From assembly GCA_964569765.1 (NCBI GenBank), contig CAZMVY010000006.1:1-45964 (forward strand): a stretch of 45,964 nt of DNA, written 5' to 3'. Made by a program: the position numbers and the translations under genes. Shown here one piece after another: positions 1 to 9,223 of the stretch. Positions within the stretch are counted from its first letter, which is position 1, and each line of letters begins with the position of its first letter. The DNA is from CAZMVY01 sp964569765. Its GTDB lineage: Bacteria > Planctomycetota > Phycisphaerae > UBA1845 > PWPN01. The notes beneath the pieces were generated by a model, which saw only the letters and a list, made by a program, of their open reading frames with translations, was not told where the DNA came from and searched no databases.

Positions 1-715
1 GGTCGCACTGCTCCGGCGTGAACAACTGGTGCACGCTGCAGTGACCCTTCCAGAGGATGAACTTGGCATCGCGGATCTGCTCGTCCGTCAGGCCGCCGTC
101 GTCCGCCTGCGGGTCGTAAACGACCATTGAGTCGAGCGGCCAGCCCAGGCCGTAGGCCGCGTTGCGTCCGAGGTGCTGGTCCGGCAGGAACATCACCTTC
201 TCGCCCTGTGCCAGGGCCCATTGCAGAACCTTCGATGCATTGGAGCTCGTGCAGCACGCGCCGTCGTGCGCGCCGCAGAACGCCTTGATGCTCGCGGCGG
301 AGTTCACGTAGGTGATAGGGATGATCTTCTCGCCCGTCGCCGCCGCGAGCCGGCGCCAAGCCTCCTCGACCTGGCCGATCTCGGCCATGTCGGCCATGCT
401 GCACCCGGCCGTCAGGTCCGGCAGAATGACGGCTACGCGTCCGCCCGTGAGGATGTCGGCCGACTCCGCCATGAAGTGCACGCCGCAGAACACGACGAAC
501 TCGGCGTCCTTCTGCCTCGCGGCGATCTGGGAGAGCTTGAGGCTGTCGCCGGTGAAGTCGGCGAAGCGGATCACGTCATCCTGCTGGTAATGGTGGCCGA
601 GGATGACCACCCGCCGCCCGAGTTGCCGTTTGCGGTCGGCAATGGCGGCGGCGAGGTCGTCGTCGCTCATCTGCGTGTACTTCGGCGGCAATTCGGGCTG
701 ATACAGCATGCGCAT
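1..715 (-). CDS. nadA: Quinolinate synthase NadA, 3' part missing (cut by window edge)
   Basis: NadA is a cytosolic [4Fe-4S] enzyme that condenses iminoaspartate with dihydroxyacetone phosphate to give quinolinate for NAD synthesis. The visible 238 residues are collinear with the family: VILGHHYQ near residue 37, FTGDSL, FCGVHFMAE with a probable cluster cysteine at 77, the LPD-AGCSMADM stretch, TYVNS, CTSSNA, FLPDQHLG and GHCSVH with a second probable cluster cysteine at 226. The C-terminal third, with the last cysteine, lies outside the window. Two in-frame ATGs are possible, at 715 and 709. A TATAGT -10 box at 717-722 would place the transcript start at about 709-710, so the second ATG may be a leaderless start. 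The gene is divergent from the gene beginning at 854. Family assignment is near certain; the exact start is not. Confidence 0.95.
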   Translation of the reverse strand, partial: MRMLYQPELPPKYTQMSDDDLAAAIADRKRQLGRRVVILGHHYQQDDVIRFADFTGDSLKLSQIAARQKDAEFVVFCGVHFMAESADILTGGRVAVILPDLTAGCSMADMAEIGQVEEAWRRLAAATGEKIIPITYVNSAASIKAFCGAHDGACCTSSNASKVLQWALAQGEKVMFLPDQHLGRNAAYGLGWPLDSMVVYDPQADDGGLTDEQIRDAKFILWKGHCSVHQLFTPEQCD

Positions 716-716
716 T

Positions 717-745
717 ACTATAGTCCCGCGGCCCGCGCGATCCAA
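717..745 (-). promoter_or_regulatory. Candidate nadA promoter
   Basis: On the minus strand TTGGAT (740-745) and TATAGT (717-722) are separated by 17 bases. The -10 box ends seven bases before the ATG at 709, leaving no room for a Shine-Dalgarno site if transcription starts at the usual distance. The -35 matches only 3 of 6 consensus bases, so the call rests mainly on the -10 box and spacing. Confidence 0.4.
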
Positions 746-853
746 CGGTCGCCGCCCGCTGCCGCGGGGGATACGCTTGACATCGCCGTCCGCTTGCGAT
801 TCCCTGTGGGCCACGAGCGTGCGGCGCGTTCGTGTGAGCAGGAGGTTCCGCAA

Positions 854-1756
854 ATGTTGGGATGCATCGTTTCGGTGGGCCTGATCGTCGCGGCAGCGTC
901 GCCGGCGACCCGGCCGGCGTCGCGCCCGGCCGCGGATCGCGAGGCCATTTCCGTCATGACCTTCAACATCCGCTACGGCGAGGCGAAGGACGGCGAGAAT
1001 CGCTGGGAGCTGCGCCGCGACCTCTTGTGCGACGTGATTCGCGAGCATGATCCCGACGTCATCGGCCTGCAGGAGGCGATCCGCTTTCAGCTCGACTATA
1101 TCCGGAAGGCCCTGCCCGGCTACGACGAGATCGGCGCCGGACGCAATGACGGGCAGAAGGGCGGCGAGTACTCCGCGATCCTGTATCGGGCGGACCGCCT
1201 TCGACTGGATGAGCACGGAAACTTCTGGTTCTCAGACACGCCGGAGGTGCCGGGGTCGAAACATTGGGGTAATCGCATCACGCGCCTGTGCACGTGGGGT
1301 CGGTTCATCGACAGGAGGTCGGGCCGGGCATTCTACATGTACAACGTGCACCTCGATCACGAATCGCAGCCGTCGCGCGAGCGGAGCGTCGAACTGTTGG
1401 CCGAGCGGGTGCGGCAGCGGGCGCATCCCGATTGCGCCATCGTCACGGGCGACTTTAACGCCGGCGAATCGAATCGCGCCGTTCGTTACCTCAAGGGCGA
1501 GATCCCCCGCGCGAGCACGGCTCCGGCCGCGGTCGTCGCCTCGCCGAGGTTACGCGACAGCTTCCGCGTGATTCATCCGGACGCCAGGGTCGTCGGTACC
1601 TTCAATGGCTTCCACGGGACGCGGACGGGCGAGAAGATCGACTATATCCTCGTTCCGGCGGACGTGACCGTGCTGGACGCCGCCATCCTCCGCGATCATC
1701 GTGACGGCCGATACCCCTCCGACCATTTCCCGCTGATCGCCCGGCTTCGAATGTGA
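854..1756 (+). CDS. Endonuclease/exonuclease/phosphatase-fold protein, probably exported
   Basis: A 300-residue protein with a hydrophobic N-terminus (residues 1-18), then a complete EEP (DNase I-like) domain. Visible family motifs are MTFNIRY with metal-side Asn38, GLQEA with Glu74, VHLDHE with His169, TGDFNAGESN with Asp200 and Asn202, KIDYIL, and a terminal SDHFPL containing the general-base His. These are the metal and catalytic residues of Mg-dependent phosphoesterases. Which bond it cuts (nucleic acid, sugar phosphate or phospholipid head group) cannot be told from sequence. The ATG at 854 is chosen because AGGAGG (about 839-845) lies eight to nine bases upstream; a longer open frame reaching back to 173 is antisense to nadA. 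It looks monocistronic, with a hairpin-rich spacer before valS. Confidence 0.85.
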   Translation: MLGCIVSVGLIVAAASPATRPASRPAADREAISVMTFNIRYGEAKDGENRWELRRDLLCDVIREHDPDVIGLQEAIRFQLDYIRKALPGYDEIGAGRNDGQKGGEYSAILYRADRLRLDEHGNFWFSDTPEVPGSKHWGNRITRLCTWGRFIDRRSGRAFYMYNVHLDHESQPSRERSVELLAERVRQRAHPDCAIVTGDFNAGESNRAVRYLKGEIPRASTAPAAVVASPRLRDSFRVIHPDARVVGTFNGFHGTRTGEKIDYILVPADVTVLDAAILRDHRDGRYPSDHFPLIARLRM

Positions 1757-1885
1757 TTACCGTCGCCGGGGCCGATCCTGTCCGCGGAGAAGATGCGGGA
1801 CAGCGGACCTGCCATTTGCCATTCGCGCGAGTGCGTGACAAAACTGATGCGTTCGCCTGTGCCCGGTGGTGGGGGGGGGCCTCCC

Positions 1886-1977
1886 TCGCCCCTGCCGGGG
1901 CGACTTCTATCATGCGGCCGACAACCACGGGTTCCGCCGCGCTCCACCCGTGGCAACGATCCTGTGCCCCTTCGGGG
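1886..1977. repeat. Cluster of three hairpins in the 1757-2142 spacer
   Basis: The 386-base spacer before valS has no credible gene. It holds three successive perfect stems: TCGCCCC/GGGGCGA with a TGCC loop (1886-1903), CCACGGGT/ACCCGTGG with a 13-base loop (1925-1953), and CCCC-TTC-GGGG (1967-1977). Clustered, differing GC stems without a T-run resemble a REP-like intergenic element more than a single terminator. A TTGACT at 2037-2042 could be a -35 box for valS, but no good -10 follows at the right distance. Confidence 0.5.
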
Positions 1978-2142
1978 AAAGAATCAACCCGCTGAATTCG
2001 TCACGGACCCCATTCGCGCGGGTCAAACGAATCCGCTTGACTTGGCGGGGCGGCGAAACGACATTGTGGGGTTTGCGTTTGCCGGCGGTTGGGCCGGCGA
2101 GCCTGTATCTGCTCTTTGCCTGCAAAGGTGCGCGATCTCGAC

Positions 2143-5100
2143 ATGGAAAACGAACTGCCCAAGCAATACGCCCCGGCGTCCATCGAGCCGGTCATCTACC
2201 AGCGCTGGCTGACGGCCAAGGCTTTCGCGGCGATCCCCGACGAGCGGGAACAACGGTACGTCATCATGATGCCGCTGCCGAACGTCACGGGCGCGCTGCA
2301 CATGGGCCATGCGATGGACAACGTGATGCAGGATCTGCTGACGCGGTGGCATCGCATGATGGGCGACAACACGCTCTGGATGCCGGGGACGGATCACGCC
2401 GGCATCGCGACGCAGGCGGTCGTCGAGAAGCGGCTCTTCGAGCTGGAGGGCAAGACGCGGCACGACATCGGACGCGAGGCGCTCGTCCGGCGCATCTGGG
2501 AATGGAAAGACCAGTACCAGCAGCGGATCGTCAAGCAGCAGCAGATCATGGGCTGCTCGTGCGACTGGGACCGCCAGCGCTTCACGATGGACGCCGTGTG
2601 CGCCCGGGCGGTGCGGCACACGTTCTTCCGGATGTTCCGCGACGGGCTGATCTATCGCGGCAACCGCCTCGTGAATTGGGATTGCCTCCTGCAGACGGCC
2701 GTCTCCGACGACGAGATCGTGCACGAGACCGTGCAGGGACATTTCTGGCACCTCCGGTATCCGGTCATGGACCCGCAGCCCGGCGAGCCCGACCATGTGA
2801 CCGTGGCGACGACGCGGCCGGAGACGATGCTGGGCGATACGGCGGTGGCGTGCCATCCGGACCCGGCGGCGGCGCGGGAGGAGGCGATCGAGGCGGCGCG
2901 GGCGAAGCTGAGCGCTGCCCCGCAGAAGGAGCGGGAGGCGATCCAGGCGGAACTCGAAGCGATGGAGAAGCGGCGCGAGACGCACCTGCCGACGCTGATC
3001 CGGCTCGCGGAAATGGCCCGCGCGGGCCGCAAGGTGCTCCTGCCGCTCCAGGATCGGCCGATTCCGCTGATCTGCGACGTGTGGGCGCGGCCGGAGCTGG
3101 GGAGCGGATGCGTGAAGATCACGCCGGCCCACGACCCGAACGACTACGACGTGTGGCGGCGTCACGAGAACGAAATCGACATCATCAATATCCTGAACCC
3201 CGACGGCACGCTCAACGAAAACGCCGGGGCGTACAGGGGCATGGACCGGTTCGCGGCGCGGGAGAAGGTCGTGGCCGACCTGCAGGCCCGCGGGTTGCTT
3301 GAGGCGATCGAGGACCGGCCGACGGAGATCGGCCACTCGGATCGCTCCAAGACGCCGATCGAGCCGTATCTCTCCAAGCAATGGTTCGTGAAGATGGGCG
3401 ACATCGAGGGCGGTATCGTCTGCGGACGGGGTACGCCGAAGCAGTTCGTCGCCCCCGGGCTGGCCCAGGCGGCGATCGACGCCGTTCAGGGCGAGTGGCG
3501 CTCTCCTACCGGCCGCAAGACGAGGTTCCATCCCGACGGCGATCGGTACGCCAGTACGTATCTGAACTGGCTGGCGGAGAAGCGCGACTGGTGTATCAGC
3601 CGGCAATTGTGGTGGGGGCACCGGATCCCGATCTGGGCTGGGACGTTCGACCGCGAGGCCCTTGCCGCCGTCGGGCCGCTTCTGCGGCAGGTGTCCGATC
3701 GTTCCGACGTGGCGATTCGCGTTCTCCTGCCGGACGGTACACAGACGGAACTCGACGAGGCGTCTGTCTTCTTCCTGCGCGGAAGCGGTTCCCAGAGCGT
3801 GGAGGTTCTCGTCTGTCTGCTCGATTCGCGGGCCGAAGAGGCCGTCGCGCGGCGACTGGAGCAATCCGGATTCGTGCAGGACCCCGACGTGCTCGATACG
3901 TGGTTCAGCAGCGCGATCTGGCCGCACAGCACGCTCGGCTGGCCGGATCCCATGACGGCCGAGATCGAGCCCGGGCAGGCGCCGCTCGGGGGCGCGGAGG
4001 GCCGGCCCGACTGCCTGAGCTACTACTATCCCGGCTCGTGCCTTGTGACGGGGCGCGACATCATCACGTTGTGGGTCGCGCGAATGGTGCTGACGGGGCT
4101 GTACAACCTCGGTGACGTGCCGTTTACCGATGTCTTTATCCACGCGAACATCCAGGACGGCAAGGGCGAGCGGATGAGCAAGTCCAAGGGCAACGGCATC
4201 GACCCCGTGGACATCATCGAGAAGTACGGCGCGGATGCGATGCGGTACGTGCTGTGCGAGATGCAGACGGGCACACAGGACATCCGGCTCCCGGTGCAGG
4301 CGGTCTCGCCATATACAGGGGAGCTGGTCGACCTGGCGACGGCCCGACACGGGCGCGGAAAGTTCACATACCTTTGCCCGAAGACGGGCAAGGAGTTCGA
4401 CGTGCTCGGGACCATGCCGGATGTGCCGGCGGCCAAGCTGGTCAGCGAGCGGTTCGAGGTCGGGCAGCACTTCTGCAACAAGCTCTGGAACGCGGCGCGG
4501 TTCGCGCTGATGAATCTGCACGACGCCAGCTTCGAGCCCCGCAAGATCGGGGAACTGGCGGACGAGGACCGCTGGATCCTCTCGCGGCTCTCGAAGGCGA
4601 TTGCGGCGGTGCAGCACGCGCTGGAGGAGTACAACCCGTCGGCGGCGATCGGAGCGGCGCGGGACTTCTTCTGGTCGGAGTTGTGCGACTGGTATCTGGA
4701 GCTGATCAAGCCGCGGATGCGGGAGCAGGGGACGGAGCGACGTAGCGGCGGAGCGACGACCGGCGAGGCCGCGCGGCAGGGGCTGGCGTTCGCCGTGGAC
4801 CAGGTGTTGCGCCTGCTGCATCCGTTCGTCCCCTTCATCACCGAGGCGATCTGGGAGCGGCTCAACGCCCAGGTGCCGGTGCGGGGGATTGACAAGCCCC
4901 TGCGCAGTCCCGCACTGGTAATCCATGCGCCGTGGCCGACGGCGCAGCCGGCGTGGCAGGACGACGCGCTCGAATCGCAGTTTGACCTGCTTCGGGACGT
5001 GATCCGGGGCATTCGCGACATCCGCAACAAGTACAACGTTCCGCCGGGTCGAAGGGTGCCGGTCCGTATCCGTGCCTCCGGCGAGTCGGCCCGATCGCTC

Positions 5101-5433
5101 GTCCGCATGGACCGGCTGATCGCGCACATGGCGATGCTCGATTCGCTCGAGATCTCGGCACAGGTCGTGCGGCCCGCCGATGCGGCGACGGCCGTCGTCC
5201 GGGATGCGGAAGTGTACGTCTGCGGCGTGGTGGACGTGGGGCAGGAGCGGATGCGCCTTGCGAAGCAGCGCGAACAGCTCGTCGCGCAGATTGCGGCGAC
5301 GGAGAAAAAGCTTTCGAACGAGAGCTTCGTCGGCCGCGCCAAGCCGGAGGTCGTCGAACGCGAGCGCGTCCGGCTGGCCGACCTGCGCACGCAACTCGCC
5401 GGCGTGGAGGCGAACCTCAGGATTCTCGGATAG
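2143..5433 (+). CDS. valS: Valyl-tRNA synthetase
   Basis: A class Ia cytosolic synthetase that charges tRNA-Val, 1096 residues, longer than the usual 880-950. Landmarks in order: PNVTGALHMGHA (HIGH motif, residues 53-56), TTRPETMLGDTAVA opening the editing domain, KITPAHDPNDYDV, DVLDTWFSSAIWPHSTLGWP, RMSKSKGN (KMSKS motif, 677-681), FCNKLWNAARF, the anticodon-binding helices, and a C-terminal coiled coil ending in LAGVEANLRILG. Three places are expanded: a charged helical insertion of about 50 residues in the editing domain, a cysteine-poor segment of about 85 residues where many ValRS carry a zinc ribbon, and about 50 residues with YLCPKTGKEF between KMSKS and the anticodon domain. The start MENELPKQ is chosen by homology; no strong ribosome site precedes it. 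It ends in TAG, which shows amber is a normal stop here. Confidence 0.97.
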   Translation: MENELPKQYAPASIEPVIYQRWLTAKAFAAIPDEREQRYVIMMPLPNVTGALHMGHAMDNVMQDLLTRWHRMMGDNTLWMPGTDHAGIATQAVVEKRLFELEGKTRHDIGREALVRRIWEWKDQYQQRIVKQQQIMGCSCDWDRQRFTMDAVCARAVRHTFFRMFRDGLIYRGNRLVNWDCLLQTAVSDDEIVHETVQGHFWHLRYPVMDPQPGEPDHVTVATTRPETMLGDTAVACHPDPAAAREEAIEAARAKLSAAPQKEREAIQAELEAMEKRRETHLPTLIRLAEMARAGRKVLLPLQDRPIPLICDVWARPELGSGCVKITPAHDPNDYDVWRRHENEIDIINILNPDGTLNENAGAYRGMDRFAAREKVVADLQARGLLEAIEDRPTEIGHSDRSKTPIEPYLSKQWFVKMGDIEGGIVCGRGTPKQFVAPGLAQAAIDAVQGEWRSPTGRKTRFHPDGDRYASTYLNWLAEKRDWCISRQLWWGHRIPIWAGTFDREALAAVGPLLRQVSDRSDVAIRVLLPDGTQTELDEASVFFLRGSGSQSVEVLVCLLDSRAEEAVARRLEQSGFVQDPDVLDTWFSSAIWPHSTLGWPDPMTAEIEPGQAPLGGAEGRPDCLSYYYPGSCLVTGRDIITLWVARMVLTGLYNLGDVPFTDVFIHANIQDGKGERMSKSKGNGIDPVDIIEKYGADAMRYVLCEMQTGTQDIRLPVQAVSPYTGELVDLATARHGRGKFTYLCPKTGKEFDVLGTMPDVPAAKLVSERFEVGQHFCNKLWNAARFALMNLHDASFEPRKIGELADEDRWILSRLSKAIAAVQHALEEYNPSAAIGAARDFFWSELCDWYLELIKPRMREQGTERRSGGATTGEAARQGLAFAVDQVLRLLHPFVPFITEAIWERLNAQVPVRGIDKPLRSPALVIHAPWPTAQPAWQDDALESQFDLLRDVIRGIRDIRNKYNVPPGRRVPVRIRASGESARSLVRMDRLIAHMAMLDSLEISAQVVRPADAATAVVRDAEVYVCGVVDVGQERMRLAKQREQLVAQIAATEKKLSNESFVGRAKPEVVERERVRLADLRTQLAGVEANLRILG

Positions 5434-5460
5434 CGGCCGTCTCGCGCCGGCGTCGGTTGC

Positions 5461-7035
5461 TCATCGCTTCGGTGCATCGCTCCGGCCGTCGGGCGGGGGC
5501 AGAGGTACGTCGTCGCGGAAGCGGAAGAGGTGTATCCACCAGTTGTGGCCGACGTGCTCCGTGTACGGCTCGGGAAGTCCGAACTCGGCGACGAGCGGCC
5601 TGGGGACGGGTTGCGGCATGACCAAGACCCAGTACGCCGCTCCGGCGCGCTTATAGGCATCGAGCACGCCGGGTTCGAGTACACGCTCGGCCGGAAGCGA
5701 CCACCCCATGCGGTCGCCGGCATACAGGAGCAACGGCATGTTCGTGGCCGTCTGGCCGTGGACGGACGTGATTACCAGTGCGTTCTCCGGCGTTCCTGCC
5801 CGAACGATCGCGCCGGCTCTCTGGAGCAGTTCATCCACCCGGTATGCGCCCGGCACGCTCTCGCTCGACCATGCGAGGGCGCCAGCGATCGCGACGACCG
5901 CCGTGTTTGTACCCGCTCGGACGGCCTTGTTCCCCGGCGGCACCCTCTCGCGGAGTTTGTCCTCGAGCCACACGATGCCCGATGCAAGAAACACCGCCGA
6001 GACGGCCAGAAACGGGATCTGGTAATAGTCGTGCACGCGGTTGAGGTTGAAGAAGATCAGCAGGTAGACGGCCAGCCCGCCCGCCCAGGACCACCAGAAC
6101 CACCGCTGCAGCCGCGGCGCGAGCGTCACGCCGACAATTCCCGCCGCCAGAAGGATCAATCCGTAGCGGCAGAACACCTCCTCGTACAGCCGGCGGCCGA
6201 TCAGGGTCCAGTTCGCACTGCGTACGCGCTGCCGCAGCGGCCCGAAATACCATTCGCCGAGGTTCACCATCCGGTCCACGTACGGCCAGTCGGGTACGCC
6301 CGCGTTGATACGGTACGAGTAGTCCCGCCACGCGAGAAACGCGAGCAGCGCGAGGAGCGTGGGTACCGTCAGACGCAGGAGTCTGCGTGCATCCCACGGC
6401 AGGCGCAGCGCGTAATACGCAAGCGGCAGGTAGAGGTAGAACACATAGGGAACCTTCACGATCCACGCGAAGACGCCGACGACGGTTGCCAGAGCCGGAT
6501 CGAGGAGCCCCGGCCTGTCGCACGTGCGCAGCAGGTAATAGAGGGTCGCGTGCGCGAAGAACACGGCCGAAAAATCGATGTGGACGGCCCGCGAATAGAC
6601 GACCCCGAGCGGGAACGCGCAATAGAGCGCGGTGGCGATCCATGCCGGGCGTTCCCCCGCGATGTGCCGGACCACGCGGTAGAGATACCACACGGACCCG
6701 ACGAAGAACGCCAGCGTGACCAGCCGGGCGATGATGAGGTGCGGGCCGAAGACCCTGTAAAGGGCGGCCGTGAGAAACTCGTGGATGGGAAACTCCAGGG
6801 CGCAGAGACGGTAATCGCCCCGCCAGCAGACCGACGGGTGCAGGATGTTGAAGTCGTAACGGTAGAAGGCGAGGGCACAGAAGGCGGTATCGGCCTGGCG
6901 CCACTGGTGCGGCCCGTCGAGCACGGGGCGCAGGTGCAGGAACCGCACACCGATGAGGGCGGCGATCAGGAGGATCCAGCCGGGAGCCCCGGAGCGGCGG
7001 AGGGCCTCACCTGGGTTGCCGGAAGGCGTCTTCAT
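5461..7035 (-). CDS. GT-C fold membrane glycosyltransferase (GT39/ArnT-like)
   Basis: A 524-residue polytopic inner-membrane protein with roughly ten or more hydrophobic segments. The first periplasmic loop carries QWRQADTAFCALAF and a later ALEFPIHEF, the acidic and aromatic layout seen in the dolichyl/polyprenyl-phosphate-sugar transferases of the PMT/ArnT superfamily. Such enzymes move a sugar from a lipid-phosphate carrier to lipid A, glycan or protein on the outer face of the membrane; donor and acceptor here are unknown. A soluble C-terminal part of about 130 residues follows the last membrane segment. It converges with valS (27-base gap) and is divergent from recJ. A related protein is encoded at 17296-18921. 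Confidence 0.75.
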   Translation of the reverse strand: MKTPSGNPGEALRRSGAPGWILLIAALIGVRFLHLRPVLDGPHQWRQADTAFCALAFYRYDFNILHPSVCWRGDYRLCALEFPIHEFLTAALYRVFGPHLIIARLVTLAFFVGSVWYLYRVVRHIAGERPAWIATALYCAFPLGVVYSRAVHIDFSAVFFAHATLYYLLRTCDRPGLLDPALATVVGVFAWIVKVPYVFYLYLPLAYYALRLPWDARRLLRLTVPTLLALLAFLAWRDYSYRINAGVPDWPYVDRMVNLGEWYFGPLRQRVRSANWTLIGRRLYEEVFCRYGLILLAAGIVGVTLAPRLQRWFWWSWAGGLAVYLLIFFNLNRVHDYYQIPFLAVSAVFLASGIVWLEDKLRERVPPGNKAVRAGTNTAVVAIAGALAWSSESVPGAYRVDELLQRAGAIVRAGTPENALVITSVHGQTATNMPLLLYAGDRMGWSLPAERVLEPGVLDAYKRAGAAYWVLVMPQPVPRPLVAEFGLPEPYTEHVGHNWWIHLFRFRDDVPLPPPDGRSDAPKR

Positions 7036-7114
7036 ATCCTGTTCTCTGTGTGAGGCGCACGAGCGACGCCACGGCGCGAAACGGTCCGCACTGTTTCGCG
7101 TTCACCCGCGACAG

Positions 7115-7120
7115 TATAAT
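7115..7120 (+). promoter_or_regulatory. Candidate -10 box upstream of recJ
   Basis: A perfect TATAAT lies in the 208-base divergent spacer between the glycosyltransferase and recJ, about 124 bases before the recJ ATG. No recognisable -35 sits 16-19 bases upstream. A small CCCGC-GAT-GCGGG hairpin follows at about 7125-7137 in the presumed leader. Confidence 0.3.
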
Positions 7121-7243
7121 CTACCCCGCGATGCGGGCACCATCGAGGCGCGTGAACCGCATGAGCCCGAAGCGCCAGGGAGGGCGCGCTCGCGCCACGG
7201 CAAGATCCGCGTCGCTTTCAAGGCACGGCTCGCGGAGCGTCGG

Positions 7244-8986
7244 ATGAGCAAGGAATGGGTCATCGCGCCGGCCTGGCCCCGGCGGAAGGAGGCCGCCGCC
7301 CGGTTCGACACTTCGCCGTTGATCGCCCAGCTTCTCCACAACCGCGGAATCGATGATCCCGCTGCCGCGAGGCGGTACCTCCATCCGCGCCTCCAGGAGC
7401 TTTACCCCCCGGAGCAGATGCCCGGAGCCGTACAGGCGGCCCGGATTCTGAGCGACGCCGTGCGCGACCGACAGCGCATCGTGATCTACGGCGACTACGA
7501 TGTGGATGGAATCACGGGGACGGCCATCCTGTGGCACGCGCTGCGGACACTCGGGGCCGACGTGGATTTTTACGTGCCGCACCGTCTGGAGGAGGGGTAC
7601 GGCCTGAATGCGGACGCGGTGGCCAGGCTTGCCGCCGAGGGGGCACAGGTCCTCGTCACGGTAGACTGCGGAATCACGGCGGTGGAGGAGGCGAAGCTCG
7701 CCCGGCGGCGGAACGTGCGGCTGATCATCACGGATCACCATGCCCCGGGCGAGGAGTTACCGGAGGCCGATGCGATCGTGCATCCGGCGATTGGCGAAGG
7801 GAATCCGGCGCGGGACACGTGCGGGGCGGGCGTGGCGTTCAAGCTGGCATGGGCGCTCGGGCAGTGCGGCTCGGGCACGACGCGGGTTTGTGCGGAGCTG
7901 CGAGAGGTGCTGGTGGAGGCCACGGGGCTGGTTGCGCTGGGTACGATTGCCGACGTGGTGCCGCTGCTGGACGAGAACCGCATCTTCGCGCGGCACGGCC
8001 TGCCGGGGCTGGCGGCGTCGAAGCTTCCGGGGATCATCGCCCTGATCGACTCGGCGAACCTGAAGGGCGCCCGTCTGGACAGTTACCATGTGGGCTTCCT
8101 TCTGGCGCCGCGCCTGAACGCCGCCGGTCGGATGGGCCATGCGCGCCTCGCCGTCGAGCTCTTGACGCGGGCCACGCCGGAACGGGCGCGGGAGATCGCG
8201 ATTTATCTCGACGCGCAGAACCGCAGCCGCCAGCAGCTCGAGCGGAGCATCTTCAATCAGGCCTGCGAGATGGTCGCCGAGGCCCGGATGGACAGCGACG
8301 GCTGCCGCGGCATCGTGCTCGCCTGCGAGAAATGGCACGCCGGCGTGATCGGCATCGTTGCCTCGCGGCTCGTGGAGCGATTCGGAAGACCCACGGTGAT
8401 GATCGCGCTGGAGAACGGCGCGGGCCAGGGCAGCGGGCGGAGCGTGCAACACTTCGATCTCCACCGGGCGCTGTTCGAGTGCCGCGAACACCTCGCGAGC
8501 TTCGGCGGGCATGCAATGGCCGCGGGCCTGCGGATCGCGGCGGACCGGGTCGCCGCATTCACCGAGGCGTTCATTCGACGGGCGAATCAGACGTTGACCG
8601 CGGCCGACCTGCGGCCGGCCCTGCATCTGGATGCCGAGGCTTCTCTGGCCGAACTGACCGAACCGGTCGTCGAGGCCGTGCGGAGCCTGGGGCCGTTCGG
8701 CGTGGGCAACCCCCAACCGAAGTTCGCGACGGGCTGGGTTGATCTGGTCGGCTCCCCGCGCCCCGTGGGACGCGACGGCGAGCACCTCCAGTTCACGGTC
8801 CGCGAAGGCCAGTGCATCCGCCGCGCCATCGCGTTTCGCCAGGGACACATGGCCCAGGCGCTCGCGGGCGCCCGCCGGGCGCGCCTCGCCTTTGAGCCGA
8901 TCATCAACGAATTCGCCGGCCGCCGCGCCGTGGAGCTGCAGGTGGTTGATATCCGATTTCCGGATGAGGCCCCCGAACCAGGTTGA
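7244..8986 (+). CDS. recJ: Single-stranded-DNA-specific exonuclease RecJ
   Basis: RecJ degrades single-stranded DNA 5' to 3' in recombination and mismatch or base-excision repair. The 580-residue length is normal. The DHH phosphoesterase core is complete: GDYDVDGITGTA (DYDVDG at 84-89), VTVDCGI, ITDHHAPG (DHH at 164-166), then GFLLAPRLNAAGRMG, WHAGVIGIVASRL and the DHHA1 motif SFGGHAMAAGL, followed by an OB-like C-terminal domain. The ATG at 7244 is chosen because GGAG at about 7234-7237 lies six bases upstream and MSKEWVIAP fits family N-termini; the frame remains open further upstream. It is transcribed away from the glycosyltransferase gene. Confidence 0.95.
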   Translation: MSKEWVIAPAWPRRKEAAARFDTSPLIAQLLHNRGIDDPAAARRYLHPRLQELYPPEQMPGAVQAARILSDAVRDRQRIVIYGDYDVDGITGTAILWHALRTLGADVDFYVPHRLEEGYGLNADAVARLAAEGAQVLVTVDCGITAVEEAKLARRRNVRLIITDHHAPGEELPEADAIVHPAIGEGNPARDTCGAGVAFKLAWALGQCGSGTTRVCAELREVLVEATGLVALGTIADVVPLLDENRIFARHGLPGLAASKLPGIIALIDSANLKGARLDSYHVGFLLAPRLNAAGRMGHARLAVELLTRATPERAREIAIYLDAQNRSRQQLERSIFNQACEMVAEARMDSDGCRGIVLACEKWHAGVIGIVASRLVERFGRPTVMIALENGAGQGSGRSVQHFDLHRALFECREHLASFGGHAMAAGLRIAADRVAAFTEAFIRRANQTLTAADLRPALHLDAEASLAELTEPVVEAVRSLGPFGVGNPQPKFATGWVDLVGSPRPVGRDGEHLQFTVREGQCIRRAIAFRQGHMAQALAGARRARLAFEPIINEFAGRRAVELQVVDIRFPDEAPEPG

Positions 8987-9153
8987 GAACCGCGATTCCG
9001 CGGCCGTTGCCCGTTCGCTTCGGCGCAAGCCGCGTGCGGGATCACTCCTTCGCTCGGGATGGCCGGCTGTTCCGGGCGATCCCGGAACCTGTAGTCGAAG
9101 CTTGCGGCGTTGCGGCTCCGGGATTTGTACGGTCCGCCGTGGACGCAGGGGTA

Positions 9154-9159
9154 TATAAT
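9154..9159 (+). promoter_or_regulatory. Candidate -10 box upstream of the 9224 gene
   Basis: A TATAAT stands 64 bases before the ATG at 9224. The best -35-like sequence, TTGTAC at 9125-9130, is 23 bases away, longer than usual. The spacer 8987-9223 otherwise shows only GC-rich inverted repeats. Confidence 0.3.
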
Positions 9160-9223
9160 CGTGGTGTAGGCACGGGTGTTGCAGCAGGTCCGTCGGTATG
9201 ACGATAAAGAGTCGGGTGACCCT

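Noticed and set aside
173..853. Upstream extension of the EEP-fold protein
   Set aside because: It overlaps nadA on the other strand, and a good ribosome site plus hydrophobic start occur at 854.
2023..5394. An open frame of 1123 codons antisense to valS
   Set aside because: It mirrors the codon structure of valS, is arginine- and proline-rich and has no recognisable domain; a high-GC shadow frame.
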